Positions 17,835 through 27,501 of a DNA stretch of 64,000 bases are shown in pieces. Each line of letters begins with the position of its first letter. The stretch's first letter is position 1. A program made the position numbers and the translations under genes. Below the pieces are notes generated by a model, which was not told the origin of the DNA, made no database searches, and worked only from the letters and a program-made list of their open reading frames with translations. This DNA comes from Marinobacterium sediminicola (GTDB taxonomy: Bacteria > Pseudomonadota > Gammaproteobacteria > Pseudomonadales > Balneatricaceae). Location: positions 992,001 to 1,056,000 of the forward strand of contig NZ_CP092123.1 in assembly GCF_022343685.1 (NCBI RefSeq). Direction: 5' to 3'.

Positions 17835-18881
17835 TTAGCCGACCAGTCGGTCACTTGAAGGCGTTTCCGGTTGTGCCTGATCAAAGAAGCCTTCGGTATG
17901 AATCATGTCAGCCTGAGCGCCCTGTGCCTTGACGGCGGCAATGCAGTCTTCAACGAACTCGGGGCTGCCGGCGATATAGATGGCATGCTTTGACAGGTCC
18001 GGATACTGTCCGGCAATCAGTTCGGGAATGCGGCCATGCAAGGTGCCTTCCTTTTCTTCCCGGGTCAGCGTTGGAATGAACTTGAAGCGGCGATGGCGCG
18101 TGTTCCACAGCTCCAGCAGGCCGCGGCAATAGATATCAGCCTCGGTGCGTGCCGAAAACATCAGGTGCACCGGCTGCTTGAAGCCACGTCTCAGGGCTGC
18201 GTCGGTCAGACTCAGAATCGGTGCCAATCCAGTACCGGCGGCCAGGCAGAGTACAGGGCCATCCGTGCTCGGATCGCCAATGAAGGTGCCATAGGGACCT
18301 GAAAGATTCACCATGCTGCCCGGGCGAACGTCCTGATGCACCCAGTTGCTGGTCTTGCCTTCAGGCACTCGTGTGATCTGCAGCACGATTTCACCGTCCG
18401 GGCGAGGTGCATTGGCAATGGAGTATGAGCGTGGCGTCACCGTTTTCTGGGTATCGGTCAGGCTGACGTACTGGCCGGGCCAGAATCGCAGAGGTTCACC
18501 AATGGGACGCAGGCGAATCTCGGCGATACGGTCGGTGCGCTCGATACGATCCACGACCATGCAGCGTACATTTTCGCGTGGCGGAAACAGCTTGGGCTTG
18601 GCATCATCGGTGCCCCAGTCGATTTCAAGCACTTCGCCCAAGGGCTTACACATGCACATCAGGCCATAGCCCTCGGCACGTTCTTCCTGAGACAGCGCCA
18701 TGTCCAGCACCATGCCCTGGTCGAATTCACCCTCCAGAACCTTGACCTTGCACTCGCCACAGGCACCGGCACGGCAGTTGTTGGGCAGTGCGTAGCCGGC
18801 ATTTTCCAGCGTTTCGAGTACGGTTTCACCGGTTTTGGCTTCCACTTCCTTGCCGGACGGGGATAAACGGATCGTCGTCAT
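17835..18881 (-). CDS. 2Fe-2S/FAD/NAD(P)H oxidoreductase, partner of the diiron oxygenase
   Basis: 348 residues. The N-terminal plant-type ferredoxin domain has NNCRAGACGECKVKV and a fourth Cys in GLMCMCKPLG. Then comes an FAD domain with WPGQYVSLTD and PRSYSIANAP (RxYS flavin motif), and an NAD domain with LCLAAGTGLAPILSL and the closing EGFFD. This is the layout of the reductases of soluble diiron and ring-hydroxylating oxygenases (MmoC, BenC type). It lies about 110 bases after the diiron oxygenase gene on the same strand and surely feeds it electrons from NAD(P)H. No separate coupling protein is seen. Confidence 0.92.
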   Translation of the reverse strand: MTTIRLSPSGKEVEAKTGETVLETLENAGYALPNNCRAGACGECKVKVLEGEFDQGMVLDMALSQEERAEGYGLMCMCKPLGEVLEIDWGTDDAKPKLFPPRENVRCMVVDRIERTDRIAEIRLRPIGEPLRFWPGQYVSLTDTQKTVTPRSYSIANAPRPDGEIVLQITRVPEGKTSNWVHQDVRPGSMVNLSGPYGTFIGDPSTDGPVLCLAAGTGLAPILSLTDAALRRGFKQPVHLMFSARTEADIYCRGLLELWNTRHRRFKFIPTLTREEKEGTLHGRIPELIAGQYPDLSKHAIYIAGSPEFVEDCIAAVKAQGAQADMIHTEGFFDQAQPETPSSDRLVG

Positions 18882-18990
18882 GGGTACCTCCGGGCACTGT
18901 GTTGCAGTAACCCTGTAAAACTGAAATGGGGACAGGAAAGCAGCCGGCCGGACCTGCCGGGCGGCTGCTGCCAGAATCGTGCAGAACGGA

Positions 18991-20016
18991 TCAGAAGATC
19001 GGGATGATGTCTGCAGAGTCCAGATCGGCCTGAGTCACTTCTTCACCGGTGATGTCCACTTCAGGGATCGCCGGGAACGGAGTGTCGTACTTGTCCAGTA
19101 CCGCTTTCAGGTTGAGCATGGCGCTGCGCCAGTTGTCCAGCTTGTCCTCGTAGCTCGGGATGCCGAAGCCGGCTTCGCGGGCAATTGCTTCGGCTTCACG
19201 CTGGGTGGCGATGAAGTCTTCCGGCAGGTCCCAGAACTCGGCCGGCGGCTCGAACAGGACCGCAGACAGGAACAGGTAACCAGCGCGGATCTGTTTGGTA
19301 ATGATTTTCTTGTCTTCGGCAGACAGGTTCGGGTAGTCACGCTCCATCAGCGACAGGCAGATCGCCATGTGACGACCTTCGTCACGACCGATGTTCTTGA
19401 ACGCTTCGGTGAACACCAGCTCTTCACAGCTCTGCGACATCTGCTTGAAGATGGTTGCAGCCGCGATTTCACCCATCAGGAAGGAGCTGAACAGGACCGC
19501 CAGGTTGTACTTGGGCACGGCCTGCTTGTAGCCATTCCAGTAGCGGCCACCGTTGTAATACAACCAGCGAGCGTTTTTCTGCAGGCGACGGCCCAGATCG
19601 GTTTTCGGTTCATATTCCAGCGGGCTGGCAGACTCCAGCATCTTGGTGATCACCAGACCACACATCTGTTCGTGGTTCTGCTCATCACGGGTCACGGAGA
19701 AGAAGCAGCGACGGATGGCATCCTCTTCGTGGTCTTCGTAGGTCTTGATAAAGGCTTCGGCAAATACCGGCGGTGCAGATGCATCGAATACAGAGAGCAG
19801 GGTCCACCAGTAGGCGATCGCCTCACGCTCTTCCCAGGAATAGCTGGAGACATCAAGGGTATCCCAGGGCAGGTCTTTCGGGTTCCAGGCTTCACGCAGA
19901 GACGCATCCCAGATCTCTTCCATCTTGGAGGTCTTGGTTTCCCAGCGCAGCGGGTAGATGTTCGGCTGCGGCGTTTCCGGCGGGAATTCCATGGTATTAG
20001 CGATTTTATCGTGCAT
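18991..20016 (-). CDS. Ferritin-like diiron oxygenase, substrate unknown
   Basis: 341 residues, soluble. A full set of four-helix-bundle diiron ligands can be picked: Glu87 (VFAEAF), Glu112 and His115 (DEQNH), Glu183 (LMGEIAA), Glu213 and His216 (DEGRH), i.e. four Glu and two His, as in soluble diiron oxygenases and R2-like proteins. An R2 role is unlikely: no large subunit is adjacent, and the next gene is a ferredoxin-NAD(P)H reductase, which points to a two-component hydroxylase. It lies at the edge of the steroid island, so a steroid or other alicyclic substrate is possible but not shown. None of the island's ATCGTC-N6-GACTA motifs was found upstream. Confidence 0.85.
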   Translation of the reverse strand: MHDKIANTMEFPPETPQPNIYPLRWETKTSKMEEIWDASLREAWNPKDLPWDTLDVSSYSWEEREAIAYWWTLLSVFDASAPPVFAEAFIKTYEDHEEDAIRRCFFSVTRDEQNHEQMCGLVITKMLESASPLEYEPKTDLGRRLQKNARWLYYNGGRYWNGYKQAVPKYNLAVLFSSFLMGEIAAATIFKQMSQSCEELVFTEAFKNIGRDEGRHMAICLSLMERDYPNLSAEDKKIITKQIRAGYLFLSAVLFEPPAEFWDLPEDFIATQREAEAIAREAGFGIPSYEDKLDNWRSAMLNLKAVLDKYDTPFPAIPEVDITGEEVTQADLDSADIIPIF

Positions 20017-20353
20017 GGATCTTACCTCTGTATTGAGCTGTTCTTGTTGTTAAGGACAACTTGAATCTAGATTTAAGTGATACATAAATCAACACAAAAA
20101 AAATCCATTCCGTATCACTTTATGGGTGGGCACGAAATATGCAAAATGACCAATGGTTTGTTTTATAAACAATTACTTAAATTAAATTTCGATCCATTGA
20201 GAGGTCGCTGTAGAGGATAAAAACGGGTGTCAGGTAACCCGTTTAGATAGTGTGGTTATTTGACTCGAGTCAAAAAAGTATCACTTGTTGCAAATGCGTA
20301 AAGGAGAGGCTGACTAGGGGAAAGGCCTCCATGACTGGAGGCCGAAATGGAGA
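20017..20353. other. AT-rich promoter gap with a terminator
   Basis: No gene. It contains the AT-rich promoter region of the diiron oxygenase operon (minus strand) and, at 20317-20343, a hairpin GGCCTCC-ATGACT-GGAGGCC followed by TTTCCCC on the minus strand, a likely terminator for the serine hydrolase gene. TTGACTCGAGTCAA at about 20261-20274 is a perfect palindrome. A sigma-54-like box at 20128-20143 points the wrong way (see rejected items). Confidence 0.5.
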
Positions 20354-21685
20354 TCAGTGGTTGGCGAAGCGGTCAGACAGGCTTTGGTAAAGAGGCAGGC
20401 TCAGACAGTCATTCGACTTGTTGGCGGCTATCGGATGAGAGGCAAAGCGGGCGATGACCAGCTCACGGGCCGGGTCAATGTAGAGGCTTTGGCCGTGGAC
20501 ACCCCGGGCCATAAACGCGTCATTCTCATTGCCAGTAACCCACCACATGCTGCGGAATGACCAGCTGGCCATGCTTTCATGCAAGGGGGCTTCAAAAGCC
20601 GGGAAGGCACTGCCCATGCGAATGTCCTTGAGCACATCCGGGTGCAGAATCTGCTCATCACCGAAACGGCCATTGTTGCGCAGCAGTTCGCCGAACCGGG
20701 CCAGATCACGCAAGCTGGCGTTAAGGCCACCACCGGAGAAGGGCGTGCCGTACTCATCAATCTGGAACACGGCCGCGCGCTCCATGCCGATCTTGCTCCA
20801 GATTTTCTCTTCCAGATAATCGGCCACAGACATGCCGGTGACACGCGCTACCAGCCAGCCGATGACCTCGGTATTGGCCGTGCGATAGTGGAAGCCTTCG
20901 CCGTGCTCACCCTTCTTCTGTACCATCGGCAGGTACTCATAGTATCCGGTCGGGCCCTGATAGCCCTTGGGTTTGGGCAGCGGGTTACCGGCAGCGGAGA
21001 AAACCCAAATCTCGGACTTGGGATCGGCGTAGTTTTCGTCAAAATCGATACCCGTCGTCATATCGAGTACCTGCTTGACGGTCGCATCACCAAATCCCGA
21101 AGTCTTCAGTTCCGGAATGTAGTGGCTCACCGGCAGGTTTTCATCAATCTGCCCGCGCTTGATCAGATCCAGTGCCAGTGTGCCGGTCACCGCCTTGGTC
21201 ATCGACATCAGCAGATGACGTTCGTAATCCTTGAAACCGTCCAGATAATGTTCGTAGACCACCTGACCCTTATGCATGATCAACAGGCCATCGGTATAGG
21301 TCTCGCGCAGAGCCTGTTCCAGACTGATCGGCTGCTCGTATCCCCAAGGGGTATAGGTGTGCTGCTCAAGGCTTTCATCCAGTGCGTATGGAAGCGCATT
21401 GGGCGGCGTATTCCGCCGACTGACCAGCGTCGTGGGCAGGAATTCGTTCATGTGGCGAACACTGTAGCGCAGCGCCGGAAACTTGAAGAAAGATCCATCT
21501 GCCAGTTTGACGCGACGGTCAACAGGCGGCGGGCTGCCCTGCATCCAGCCCATTTCCTCAGGGACGGACTCTTTGGCAGGCAGAAATTGCGTCTCGGCAG
21601 GTGCCTGGCACTGGCTTGCCTGTGCCGACAGTGTGGATAAACCGAACAGGGCCGCCAGCAGCAGGCCGGGTTTGGTGCAGGACAT
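20354..21685 (-). CDS. Exported serine hydrolase of the beta-lactamase/esterase (class C-like) family
   Basis: 443 residues with a signal peptide ending Ala-Gln-Ala around residue 23. The SxxK motif is SMTK (Ser161, Lys164) in HLLMSMTKAVTGTL. A Tyr-rich HYRTANTEVIGWLVARVTG segment provides the second motif and GVHGQSLYIDP lies near the third. The layout resembles 6-aminohexanoate-dimer hydrolase and EstB-type esterases more than true beta-lactamases. It probably cleaves an ester or amide in the periplasm. It follows the 3-alpha-HSD-like gene by 14 bases, so it belongs to the island and may release a conjugated steroid; that role is inferred only from position. Confidence 0.85.
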   Translation of the reverse strand: MSCTKPGLLLAALFGLSTLSAQASQCQAPAETQFLPAKESVPEEMGWMQGSPPPVDRRVKLADGSFFKFPALRYSVRHMNEFLPTTLVSRRNTPPNALPYALDESLEQHTYTPWGYEQPISLEQALRETYTDGLLIMHKGQVVYEHYLDGFKDYERHLLMSMTKAVTGTLALDLIKRGQIDENLPVSHYIPELKTSGFGDATVKQVLDMTTGIDFDENYADPKSEIWVFSAAGNPLPKPKGYQGPTGYYEYLPMVQKKGEHGEGFHYRTANTEVIGWLVARVTGMSVADYLEEKIWSKIGMERAAVFQIDEYGTPFSGGGLNASLRDLARFGELLRNNGRFGDEQILHPDVLKDIRMGSAFPAFEAPLHESMASWSFRSMWWVTGNENDAFMARGVHGQSLYIDPARELVIARFASHPIAANKSNDCLSLPLYQSLSDRFANH

Positions 21686-21699
21686 AAAAACTCCCCGAA

Positions 21700-22467
21700 T
21701 CAGAACTTGTTGGCGCGGACCATCGCGTCCATACCACCGTCGATGAACAGAACCGAGCCATTCACGAAGGCCGATTTGTCAGACAACAGGAAGTCGACAC
21801 CGTGGGCGATTTCGTCGGGGATACCGGCCCGTCCCATCGGGGCAACAAAATTTTTCACCGCTTCGCCAAAACGGGCATCCTCTTTGGAGGCCTGGTGCAG
21901 AGGGGTTTCAACGGCTCCCGGGGCGATGATGTTCAGACGCATGCCACGCTTGCCCCATTCAACCGACTTGCGACGGCCAAAGACGGTTACCGCGTATTTG
22001 GAGGCGGCATAAGCAGCGGCAGGGTCACCGAACTCTTCAGCCATCTGGCGAGCCTTGGTTTCGTCATTGTCCAGCATGGCTTCGGCCATCGGATGGGGTG
22101 TCGCCACCATATGGCTGCCCGCTACCGATCCGATGATGACGGCTGTACCCTTGCCACTGGCGCTCAGCGCATCTTCAAGACCGTTCAGATATTCAGTCAC
22201 ACCAAAATAATTGACACCGACAATCAGGCCGATGGATGGAGCTGTGACGCCCACACCGGCGCAGGCGACAACTGCGTCCAGTTGGTTATTGCAGGCACTC
22301 AGGGTTTGCTCGATGGCAGCCTGGCGGCCTTCAGAACTGGACAGGTCGGCGTTAACGTCAGCGTTGCGAAGGTCAACGCGAATCAGAGTGTGACCGGCCG
22401 CTTCGAGATGTTTGCAGACGGCAGCGCCGATACCTGAAGCGGCACCGGTTACAGCGATAGTGGACAT
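21700..22467 (-). CDS. hsdA: 3-alpha-hydroxysteroid dehydrogenase/carbonyl reductase-like SDR
   Basis: 255 residues, the length of Comamonas testosteroni 3-alpha-HSD/carbonyl reductase, which I recall well enough to see a shared layout. The short N-terminus has TGAASGIGAA; the middle has VNYFGVTEYL, IIGSVAG and the catalytic YAASK. The end shares GA.ETPL.QA, the FV.PMGR region and the closing FIDGGMDAM.R...F. Like that enzyme it lacks the long helical segment that most SDRs use to form tetramers. It interconverts 3-alpha-hydroxy and 3-oxo steroids with NAD(H). It heads a two-gene unit with the serine hydrolase, with a copy of the island motif 60-80 bases upstream. Confidence 0.82.
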   Translation of the reverse strand: MSTIAVTGAASGIGAAVCKHLEAAGHTLIRVDLRNADVNADLSSSEGRQAAIEQTLSACNNQLDAVVACAGVGVTAPSIGLIVGVNYFGVTEYLNGLEDALSASGKGTAVIIGSVAGSHMVATPHPMAEAMLDNDETKARQMAEEFGDPAAAYAASKYAVTVFGRRKSVEWGKRGMRLNIIAPGAVETPLHQASKEDARFGEAVKNFVAPMGRAGIPDEIAHGVDFLLSDKSAFVNGSVLFIDGGMDAMVRANKF

Positions 22468-22538
22468 GTGGCATTCCTCATTTTTATCATTTTTCCCATC
22501 AGACTATGCAAGTGATGTCCGGGTGACTCTTCGTCCGT

Positions 22539-23876
22539 TCAGACTATGGCATTGACTCCGGCCGTTGTGCCTCGGCTAGCCTGATCCTGTTGCTGAGCCG
22601 AGTAGGCTCTTTGCAGGAACAGCATGGCGACAAAGGTACTCACACAGCCCAACAGCAGGGAGTAGCGCAAAGACTCGGTGGCCAGGAAGGGCGTCATCAT
22701 GTCACTCAGGCCGCCGACTGCCAGAGGGCCAATGCCAACCCCAAAGAGTGTCACAAGCACCGTTTGGCACGCCATGGCTACGGCACGGCTGTCAGGTGAT
22801 ACCAGTCGCGTAATCATGCTGAAACAGGGACCTACCCACCAGACGGCAAAAAAACCGTTCAGCGCACACCATATCATGGCTGTCGGCAGGGACTGATTGA
22901 AGAGCATCATTTGGCTGTCCGCAGGCCAAAGCAGATAGGCCGCCATGGCGAAGATTCCAATGCCGTGGCCTACTTGTGGAATCAACAATTGCCAGCGAGG
23001 GTGTGCGCTGATCAGTCGATCGGTGAACCAGCCACTGAACAGCATGCCAATGGCAGCTGAGCCACCGCCAACAAAACCGGCCAAGACACCGGCCTGTTGC
23101 AGATCCAGACCGTGGGAGCGCACCAGAAAGGTGGCATTCCACATGCCATAGGCGTTGGCACCCAGCGTGCTCATGCCTGCGGCAAATATCAGGAAGCGAT
23201 AGGGCTTCAGTGCCCATAAGGATTTCAGGGTTTCTACTAAGGACAGGGGCATTCGCGGCTCTGCTGGCGGGTGGTCCCAGGTTCCCCGCGCCGGTTCGCG
23301 TACCAGCAGTATGGCCAGAGCGATCAGGCTGGCCGGAATGCCAACTACAATGAAACCCGTACGCCAGCCATATGCCTCGACCAGCCAGGCTCCGGCGCTC
23401 ATGGCAATGATGGCCGCGAGTGTGGGAGCCGTGCTGTAACAGCTGATCGCGAAGGCACGACGGTTGGCCGGATAAAGATCGGCAATCAGTGAAATCGAGC
23501 TCGGTGTTACGGCCGACTCACCGATGGCGACCAGCATGCGGGCCATGACCAGCAGGGCAAATCCCGTGGTGAATCCGCACAGTACCGTGGTCAGGCTCCA
23601 GATCAGGGCACAGACGGCAAGCACGCGGGTACGCGGCAGGCGGTCTGCCAGGCGGCCCGCGCCGAGCCCGAACAGAGCGTAAACGCCGGCAAAAGCCAGA
23701 CCGGATACAAGCCCCATGGCAGTATCGCTGGCGTTGAACTCTTGCTTGATCGGCTCGATCATCACCGCCATGATCTGGCGGCCGATAAACGTATCCATGT
23801 AGAGAACGGCCAGCAGGAGTAATAGCCCGTGGCGACGCCAGGCGGGAATGGAACTGGGGGAACCGGTTGTCACCAC
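22539..23876 (-). CDS. MFS transporter (spinster-like), probable steroid or intermediate uptake
   Basis: 445 residues with about 12 hydrophobic segments. The motif A region GAGRLADRLPRTRVLAV lies between helices 2 and 3, and FNASDTAMGLVSGLAFAGVYALFG is close in wording to the second MFS protein at 35507-36838 (FGASDTMMGLLTGLAFAVLYGILG), so the two are paralogues. It is the last gene of the operon starting with the flavin reductase at 28470 and follows the aldolase by 36 bases. Sequence alone does not give the substrate; position suggests an acidic or steroid intermediate. Confidence 0.88.
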   Translation of the reverse strand: MVTTGSPSSIPAWRRHGLLLLLAVLYMDTFIGRQIMAVMIEPIKQEFNASDTAMGLVSGLAFAGVYALFGLGAGRLADRLPRTRVLAVCALIWSLTTVLCGFTTGFALLVMARMLVAIGESAVTPSSISLIADLYPANRRAFAISCYSTAPTLAAIIAMSAGAWLVEAYGWRTGFIVVGIPASLIALAILLVREPARGTWDHPPAEPRMPLSLVETLKSLWALKPYRFLIFAAGMSTLGANAYGMWNATFLVRSHGLDLQQAGVLAGFVGGGSAAIGMLFSGWFTDRLISAHPRWQLLIPQVGHGIGIFAMAAYLLWPADSQMMLFNQSLPTAMIWCALNGFFAVWWVGPCFSMITRLVSPDSRAVAMACQTVLVTLFGVGIGPLAVGGLSDMMTPFLATESLRYSLLLGCVSTFVAMLFLQRAYSAQQQDQASRGTTAGVNAIV

Positions 23877-23912
23877 GGCTACTCTCCTTGTCGATAATGG
23901 GGCTTGCAGGGG

Positions 23913-24941
23913 TCAGAGCAGCCCTTTTTCCCTGGCCATGGTCAGTGCCAGGTCTTCAATCATGTCTTCCTGACCACCGACGGTGCCGCGGCGACCCAGC
24001 TCTACCAGAATGTCACGGGCCTGTATGCCGTACTTCTTCTCCGCGCGCTGGGCAAACAGCAGGAAGGAGGAGTAGACGCCGGCGTAGCCCAGCGTCAGTG
24101 CATCGCGGTCCACGCGGATCGGCTGATCCATGATCGGGAACACCCGGTCTTCAGCCACGTCCATGATCTTGTACAGATCAATCCCGGTCTCGACGCCCAT
24201 GCGATCCAGAACCGCGCAGAACACCTCCAGCGGCGTGTTGCCGGCACCGGCACCGAGGCCCGCGACGGAGCCATCGACACGAGACGCGCCCGCTTCGATC
24301 GCCGCCAGCGAGTTGGCGATGCCCATGCCCAGATTGTGATGACCATGGAAGCCGACTTCGACGTTCGCCGGCAGTTCAGCACGCAGCAGGCCGATACGAG
24401 CGGTCACGTCATCCGGCAGCATGTAACCGGCGGAGTCAGTGGCATAGATGCAGTTGGCGCCGTAGCTGACCATCAGCCTGGCCTGCTCCAGGATCTTCTC
24501 CGGGCTGACCATGTGCGCCATCATCAGGAAGCCGACGGTGTCCATTTCCATCCTGGCGGCCATACCGATGTGCTGTTCGGACACATCCGCTTCGGTGCAG
24601 TGAGTCGCCACACGGATGGTGGACACACCCAGGTCTTTCGCCATCTTCAGATGATCCACGGTACCAATACCCGGCAGCAGCAGGGCGGAAACCCTGGCAT
24701 TTTTCATCTTGGGAATGACTGCACCCAGATACTCTTCGTCACTGTGTGCCGGAAAACCGTAGTTGACCGACGTGCCGCCGAGACCATCGCCATGGGTGAC
24801 TTCGATCAGCGGCATGCCCGCTTCATCCAGGCCGGTGGCGATATTGACCATCTCGTCGAGACTGATCTGGTGACGCTTGGCATGCATGCCGTCACGCAGA
24901 GACATGTCGTGCAGCGTGACTTTCTTACCGTTCAGATTCAT
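23913..24941 (-). CDS. dmpG: 4-hydroxy-2-oxovalerate aldolase
   Basis: 342 residues from the ATG at 24941, with GGAGG nearby upstream. [17 protein letters not shown] is the TIM-barrel opening with the catalytic Arg-Asp pair; [15 protein letters not shown] carries the metal-binding HxH; the C-terminal DmpG communication domain is present. It splits 4-hydroxy-2-oxoacids into pyruvate and an aldehyde and channels the aldehyde to the dehydrogenase encoded just upstream. In steroid pathways this step is HsaF/TesG. Hydratase, dehydrogenase and aldolase are encoded in that order with short gaps. Confidence 0.95.
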   Translation of the reverse strand: MNLNGKKVTLHDMSLRDGMHAKRHQISLDEMVNIATGLDEAGMPLIEVTHGDGLGGTSVNYGFPAHSDEEYLGAVIPKMKNARVSALLLPGIGTVDHLKMAKDLGVSTIRVATHCTEADVSEQHIGMAARMEMDTVGFLMMAHMVSPEKILEQARLMVSYGANCIYATDSAGYMLPDDVTARIGLLRAELPANVEVGFHGHHNLGMGIANSLAAIEAGASRVDGSVAGLGAGAGNTPLEVFCAVLDRMGVETGIDLYKIMDVAEDRVFPIMDQPIRVDRDALTLGYAGVYSSFLLFAQRAEKKYGIQARDILVELGRRGTVGGQEDMIEDLALTMAREKGLL

Positions 24942-24954
24942 TTGCTTTCCTCCG

Positions 24955-25866
24955 TTAGCCACGCTCAGGCAAGGTAATGGTGCCATTGGACACCTCTTCG
25001 GCGAACATCTCGGCGGTGCGCAGACCGGCCGCGGTCATGATGTCCAGGTTGCCGGCGTACTTCGGCAGGAAGTCGCCCAGGCCTTCCACTTCCATGAAGC
25101 AGGTCACACGGTTACCGTCGAAGACCGGGCCGTTGACCAGGCGGTAGCCCGGCACGTACTTCTGCACCTCTTTCACCATGGCATGCACGGATTCGGTAAT
25201 GGCGGCCTGATCCGGCTCGCTTTCGGTCAGGCAATGGATGGTGTCACGCATGATCAGCGGCGGCTCGGCCGGATTGATCACGATGATGGCCTTGCCTTTC
25301 CTGGCGCCGCCCACTTTTTCCACGGCACCGGCCGTGGTGCGGGTGAACTCGTCGATGTTCTGGCGCGTGCCCGGACCGACAGAGCGGGAAGACACGGTGG
25401 CGATGATTTCGCCGTACTCCACCGGCTGTACACGACTGACCGCCGCGACCATCGGGATGGTCGCCTGGCCACCGCAGGTGACCATGTTGACGTTCATCTC
25501 CAGGTTCTTGGCGTGCGCTTCCAAATTCACCGGCGGGACGCAGTAGGGACCAATGGCAGCCGGGGTCAGGTCAATCATGATCACGCCGAGTTCGTTCAGC
25601 TTGCGGCTGTTCTCGGCATGTACGTAAGCGGACGTGGCATCGAATGCCACGCGGATATCGTCTGCGATCACGTGCTCCAGCAGACCATCGACGCCGGTGG
25701 CGCAGGTCTTGATGCCCATCTCGGCGGCGCGCTTGAGTCCTTCGGATTCAGGGTCGATCCCGACCATCCAGACCGGCTCGATCCATTCCGAGCGCTGCAT
25801 TTTCATCAGCAGGTCGGTACCGATGTTACCCGGGCCGATGATGGCCGCTTTCAGTTTTTTGGACAT
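24955..25866 (-). CDS. dmpF: Acetaldehyde (propanal) dehydrogenase, CoA-acylating
   Basis: 303 residues; the ATG at 25866 is preferred to a GTG four codons earlier. The Rossmann motif is [15 protein letters not shown], the catalytic cysteine is in [17 protein letters not shown], and [17 protein letters not shown] is family-specific. It converts the aldehyde released by the aldolase to acyl-CoA with NAD. In steroid catabolism this is HsaG/TesF, which takes propanal to propanoyl-CoA. It forms a complex with the aldolase. The genes are 13 bases apart. Confidence 0.95.
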   Translation of the reverse strand: MSKKLKAAIIGPGNIGTDLLMKMQRSEWIEPVWMVGIDPESEGLKRAAEMGIKTCATGVDGLLEHVIADDIRVAFDATSAYVHAENSRKLNELGVIMIDLTPAAIGPYCVPPVNLEAHAKNLEMNVNMVTCGGQATIPMVAAVSRVQPVEYGEIIATVSSRSVGPGTRQNIDEFTRTTAGAVEKVGGARKGKAIIVINPAEPPLIMRDTIHCLTESEPDQAAITESVHAMVKEVQKYVPGYRLVNGPVFDGNRVTCFMEVEGLGDFLPKYAGNLDIMTAAGLRTAEMFAEEVSNGTITLPERG

Positions 25867-25896
25867 AGTTAGTTCCACTTCTACTTGAATCGGTAG

Positions 25897-26688
25897 TTAT
25901 TCCACGAAGCTGATCGAGCAGCTGCCCAGACCTTCTGCGGTGAGACTGAAATGATCGCCTGCCGCTGCCGGAATCAGCGGTGCCAGCGCACCGGAAAGGA
26001 TGATTTCCCCTTTGCGGAAAGGGATGCCGTACTCGCCCAGCGTATTGGCCAGCCAGGCCACGGCTTCCGCCGGATGCCCTTGTACCGCTGACCCCAGACC
26101 GGAACCGGCTGGTTGGCCGTTCTTCTCGATCTCCATGGCCACTGCGGCCAGGTCGAGGGTGCTCGGGTCGGTGTGGGTCTCGCCGATGACAAACACGCCA
26201 CAGGACGCATTGTCAGCCACGGTATCGACAATGCTGATGCGCCAGTCATCGATACGGGAATCCACAATTTCGAAGCAGGGCGCAACCCATTCGGTGGCTG
26301 CAAGTACGTCCTCGGCGGTAACGCCGGGGCCGGTCAGGTCAGTCTTGAGACAAAAGGCGATCTCACCTTCGGCACGGGGCTGAATCAATCCGGACCTGGA
26401 CAGGCTCACTTCAGCACCATCGGCAAAGTGCATGCGATCGGTCAGAAAACCGAAGTCAGGCTGATGCACGTTCAGCATCTCCTGTACGGCCTTGGAGGTG
26501 ACGCCAATCTTCTTGCCGATCACCCGCTCGCCGTCCGCTTCACGCAATTTCAGCGTGTGCAGGGAGATATGGTAGGCATCGTCGATGCTCAGCTCCGGAT
26601 GGCGCTCGATTAAAGGCGAAAGGGTGCAGCCTTCTTTGAGCGCAATGTGCAGCTCCTGACCCAGTTGGCTGATCAGTGGTGTGTTCAT
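25897..26688 (-). CDS. dmpE: 2-hydroxypenta-2,4-dienoate-type hydratase
   Basis: 263 residues from the ATG at 26688, preceded by AAGGGGAA. IGKKIGVTSKAVQEMLNVHQPDFG, AEGEIAFCL, the EIVDSRIDDWR metal-site region and GNAVAWLAN-like spacing in AVAWLANTLGEYGIPFRKGEIILSGA are diagnostic of MhpD/DmpE/HsaE hydratases. It adds water to the dienol from ring A cleavage to give the 4-hydroxy-2-oxo acid for the aldolase. The ring-cleavage dioxygenase and hydrolase that must act before it are not in this window. Confidence 0.93.
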   Translation of the reverse strand: MNTPLISQLGQELHIALKEGCTLSPLIERHPELSIDDAYHISLHTLKLREADGERVIGKKIGVTSKAVQEMLNVHQPDFGFLTDRMHFADGAEVSLSRSGLIQPRAEGEIAFCLKTDLTGPGVTAEDVLAATEWVAPCFEIVDSRIDDWRISIVDTVADNASCGVFVIGETHTDPSTLDLAAVAMEIEKNGQPAGSGLGSAVQGHPAEAVAWLANTLGEYGIPFRKGEIILSGALAPLIPAAAGDHFSLTAEGLGSCSISFVE

Positions 26689-26698
26689 GCGCTTCCCC

Positions 26699-27469
26699 TT
26701 AACCCCAGACGCTGCCTTCGGCACCACCATCCACCTCGATCACCTTGCCGGTGACCCAGCTGGACGCTGGCGTGGCGAAATACAGCGCGGCTGCCGCGAT
26801 ATCCTCAGGCTCGCCAATGCGTTGCAGCGGCGTGTTTCTGGCCATGGTTTCCAGCATGGCGGCAGGTGCGGCGTTCTCCAGAGCCGCTGTACGGATGGGG
26901 CCCGGTGCGATGGCGTTGACGCGGACTTCTGGCGAGAAGTCCTGAGCCAGAAGTTTGGTCAGGTGGGTCAGTGCGGCCTTGGCGGTGCCATAGGCGCTGA
27001 AATGCTTCTGGATATAACGTGCAGCCCCGGAGGTGATGTTGATCACGTTGCCGCCGCCGGCCTCACGCATGTGCGGTACACACAGCTGGGTCAGTGAATA
27101 GGCAGACGTCACGTTGAACTCGAGGACACCGGCAAAGTCTTCCGCTGTCATTTTCAGAGGATCGTTGGGACCGGAGCCCCCCGCGTTGTTGACCAGGTGC
27201 GTAATCCTGCCCATGCCTTCAACGGCAGCGGCAACCAGAGCTTCACGCTGTGACGGGTCGTTCACGTCGCAACTGACGGCGAGAGCACGACGGCCCAAAG
27301 CACGTACTTCTTCGGCCACTGCTTCCACATCCGCCAGGGTACGGGCAGAGCAGACGACATCGGCACCCGCTTCTGCATAGGCCAATGCGATGGCGCGTCC
27401 CAGGCCGCGACCGGCTCCGGTGATCACGGCAACCTGACCGTCCAGGTTGAACCTGTTGAGAATGGACAT
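26699..27469 (-). CDS. Short-chain dehydrogenase, possibly a hydroxysteroid dehydrogenase
   Basis: 256 residues, classical SDR: TGAGRGLGRAIA (NAD(P) loop), NNAGG, Ser in INITSGAARY and catalytic YGTAK. The family is similar to 7-alpha-HSD and 3-oxoacyl reductases, which sequence wording alone cannot separate. It sits between the flavin reductase and the hydratase in the lower-pathway operon, so it probably oxidises a hydroxyl on a steroid or on a ring-opened intermediate. Confidence 0.85.
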   Translation of the reverse strand: MSILNRFNLDGQVAVITGAGRGLGRAIALAYAEAGADVVCSARTLADVEAVAEEVRALGRRALAVSCDVNDPSQREALVAAAVEGMGRITHLVNNAGGSGPNDPLKMTAEDFAGVLEFNVTSAYSLTQLCVPHMREAGGGNVINITSGAARYIQKHFSAYGTAKAALTHLTKLLAQDFSPEVRVNAIAPGPIRTAALENAAPAAMLETMARNTPLQRIGEPEDIAAAALYFATPASSWVTGKVIEVDGGAEGSVWG

Positions 27470-27501
27470 GGCAACTCCTTGTTATTATTCAGTCTTCAAA
27501 A

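Noticed and set aside
20128-20143. Sigma-54-like box GGGCACGAAATATGCA
   Set aside because: It matches the -24/-12 pattern at 14 of 16 positions with correct GG-GC spacing, but it points along the plus strand, where no gene follows; both neighbours are on the minus strand.
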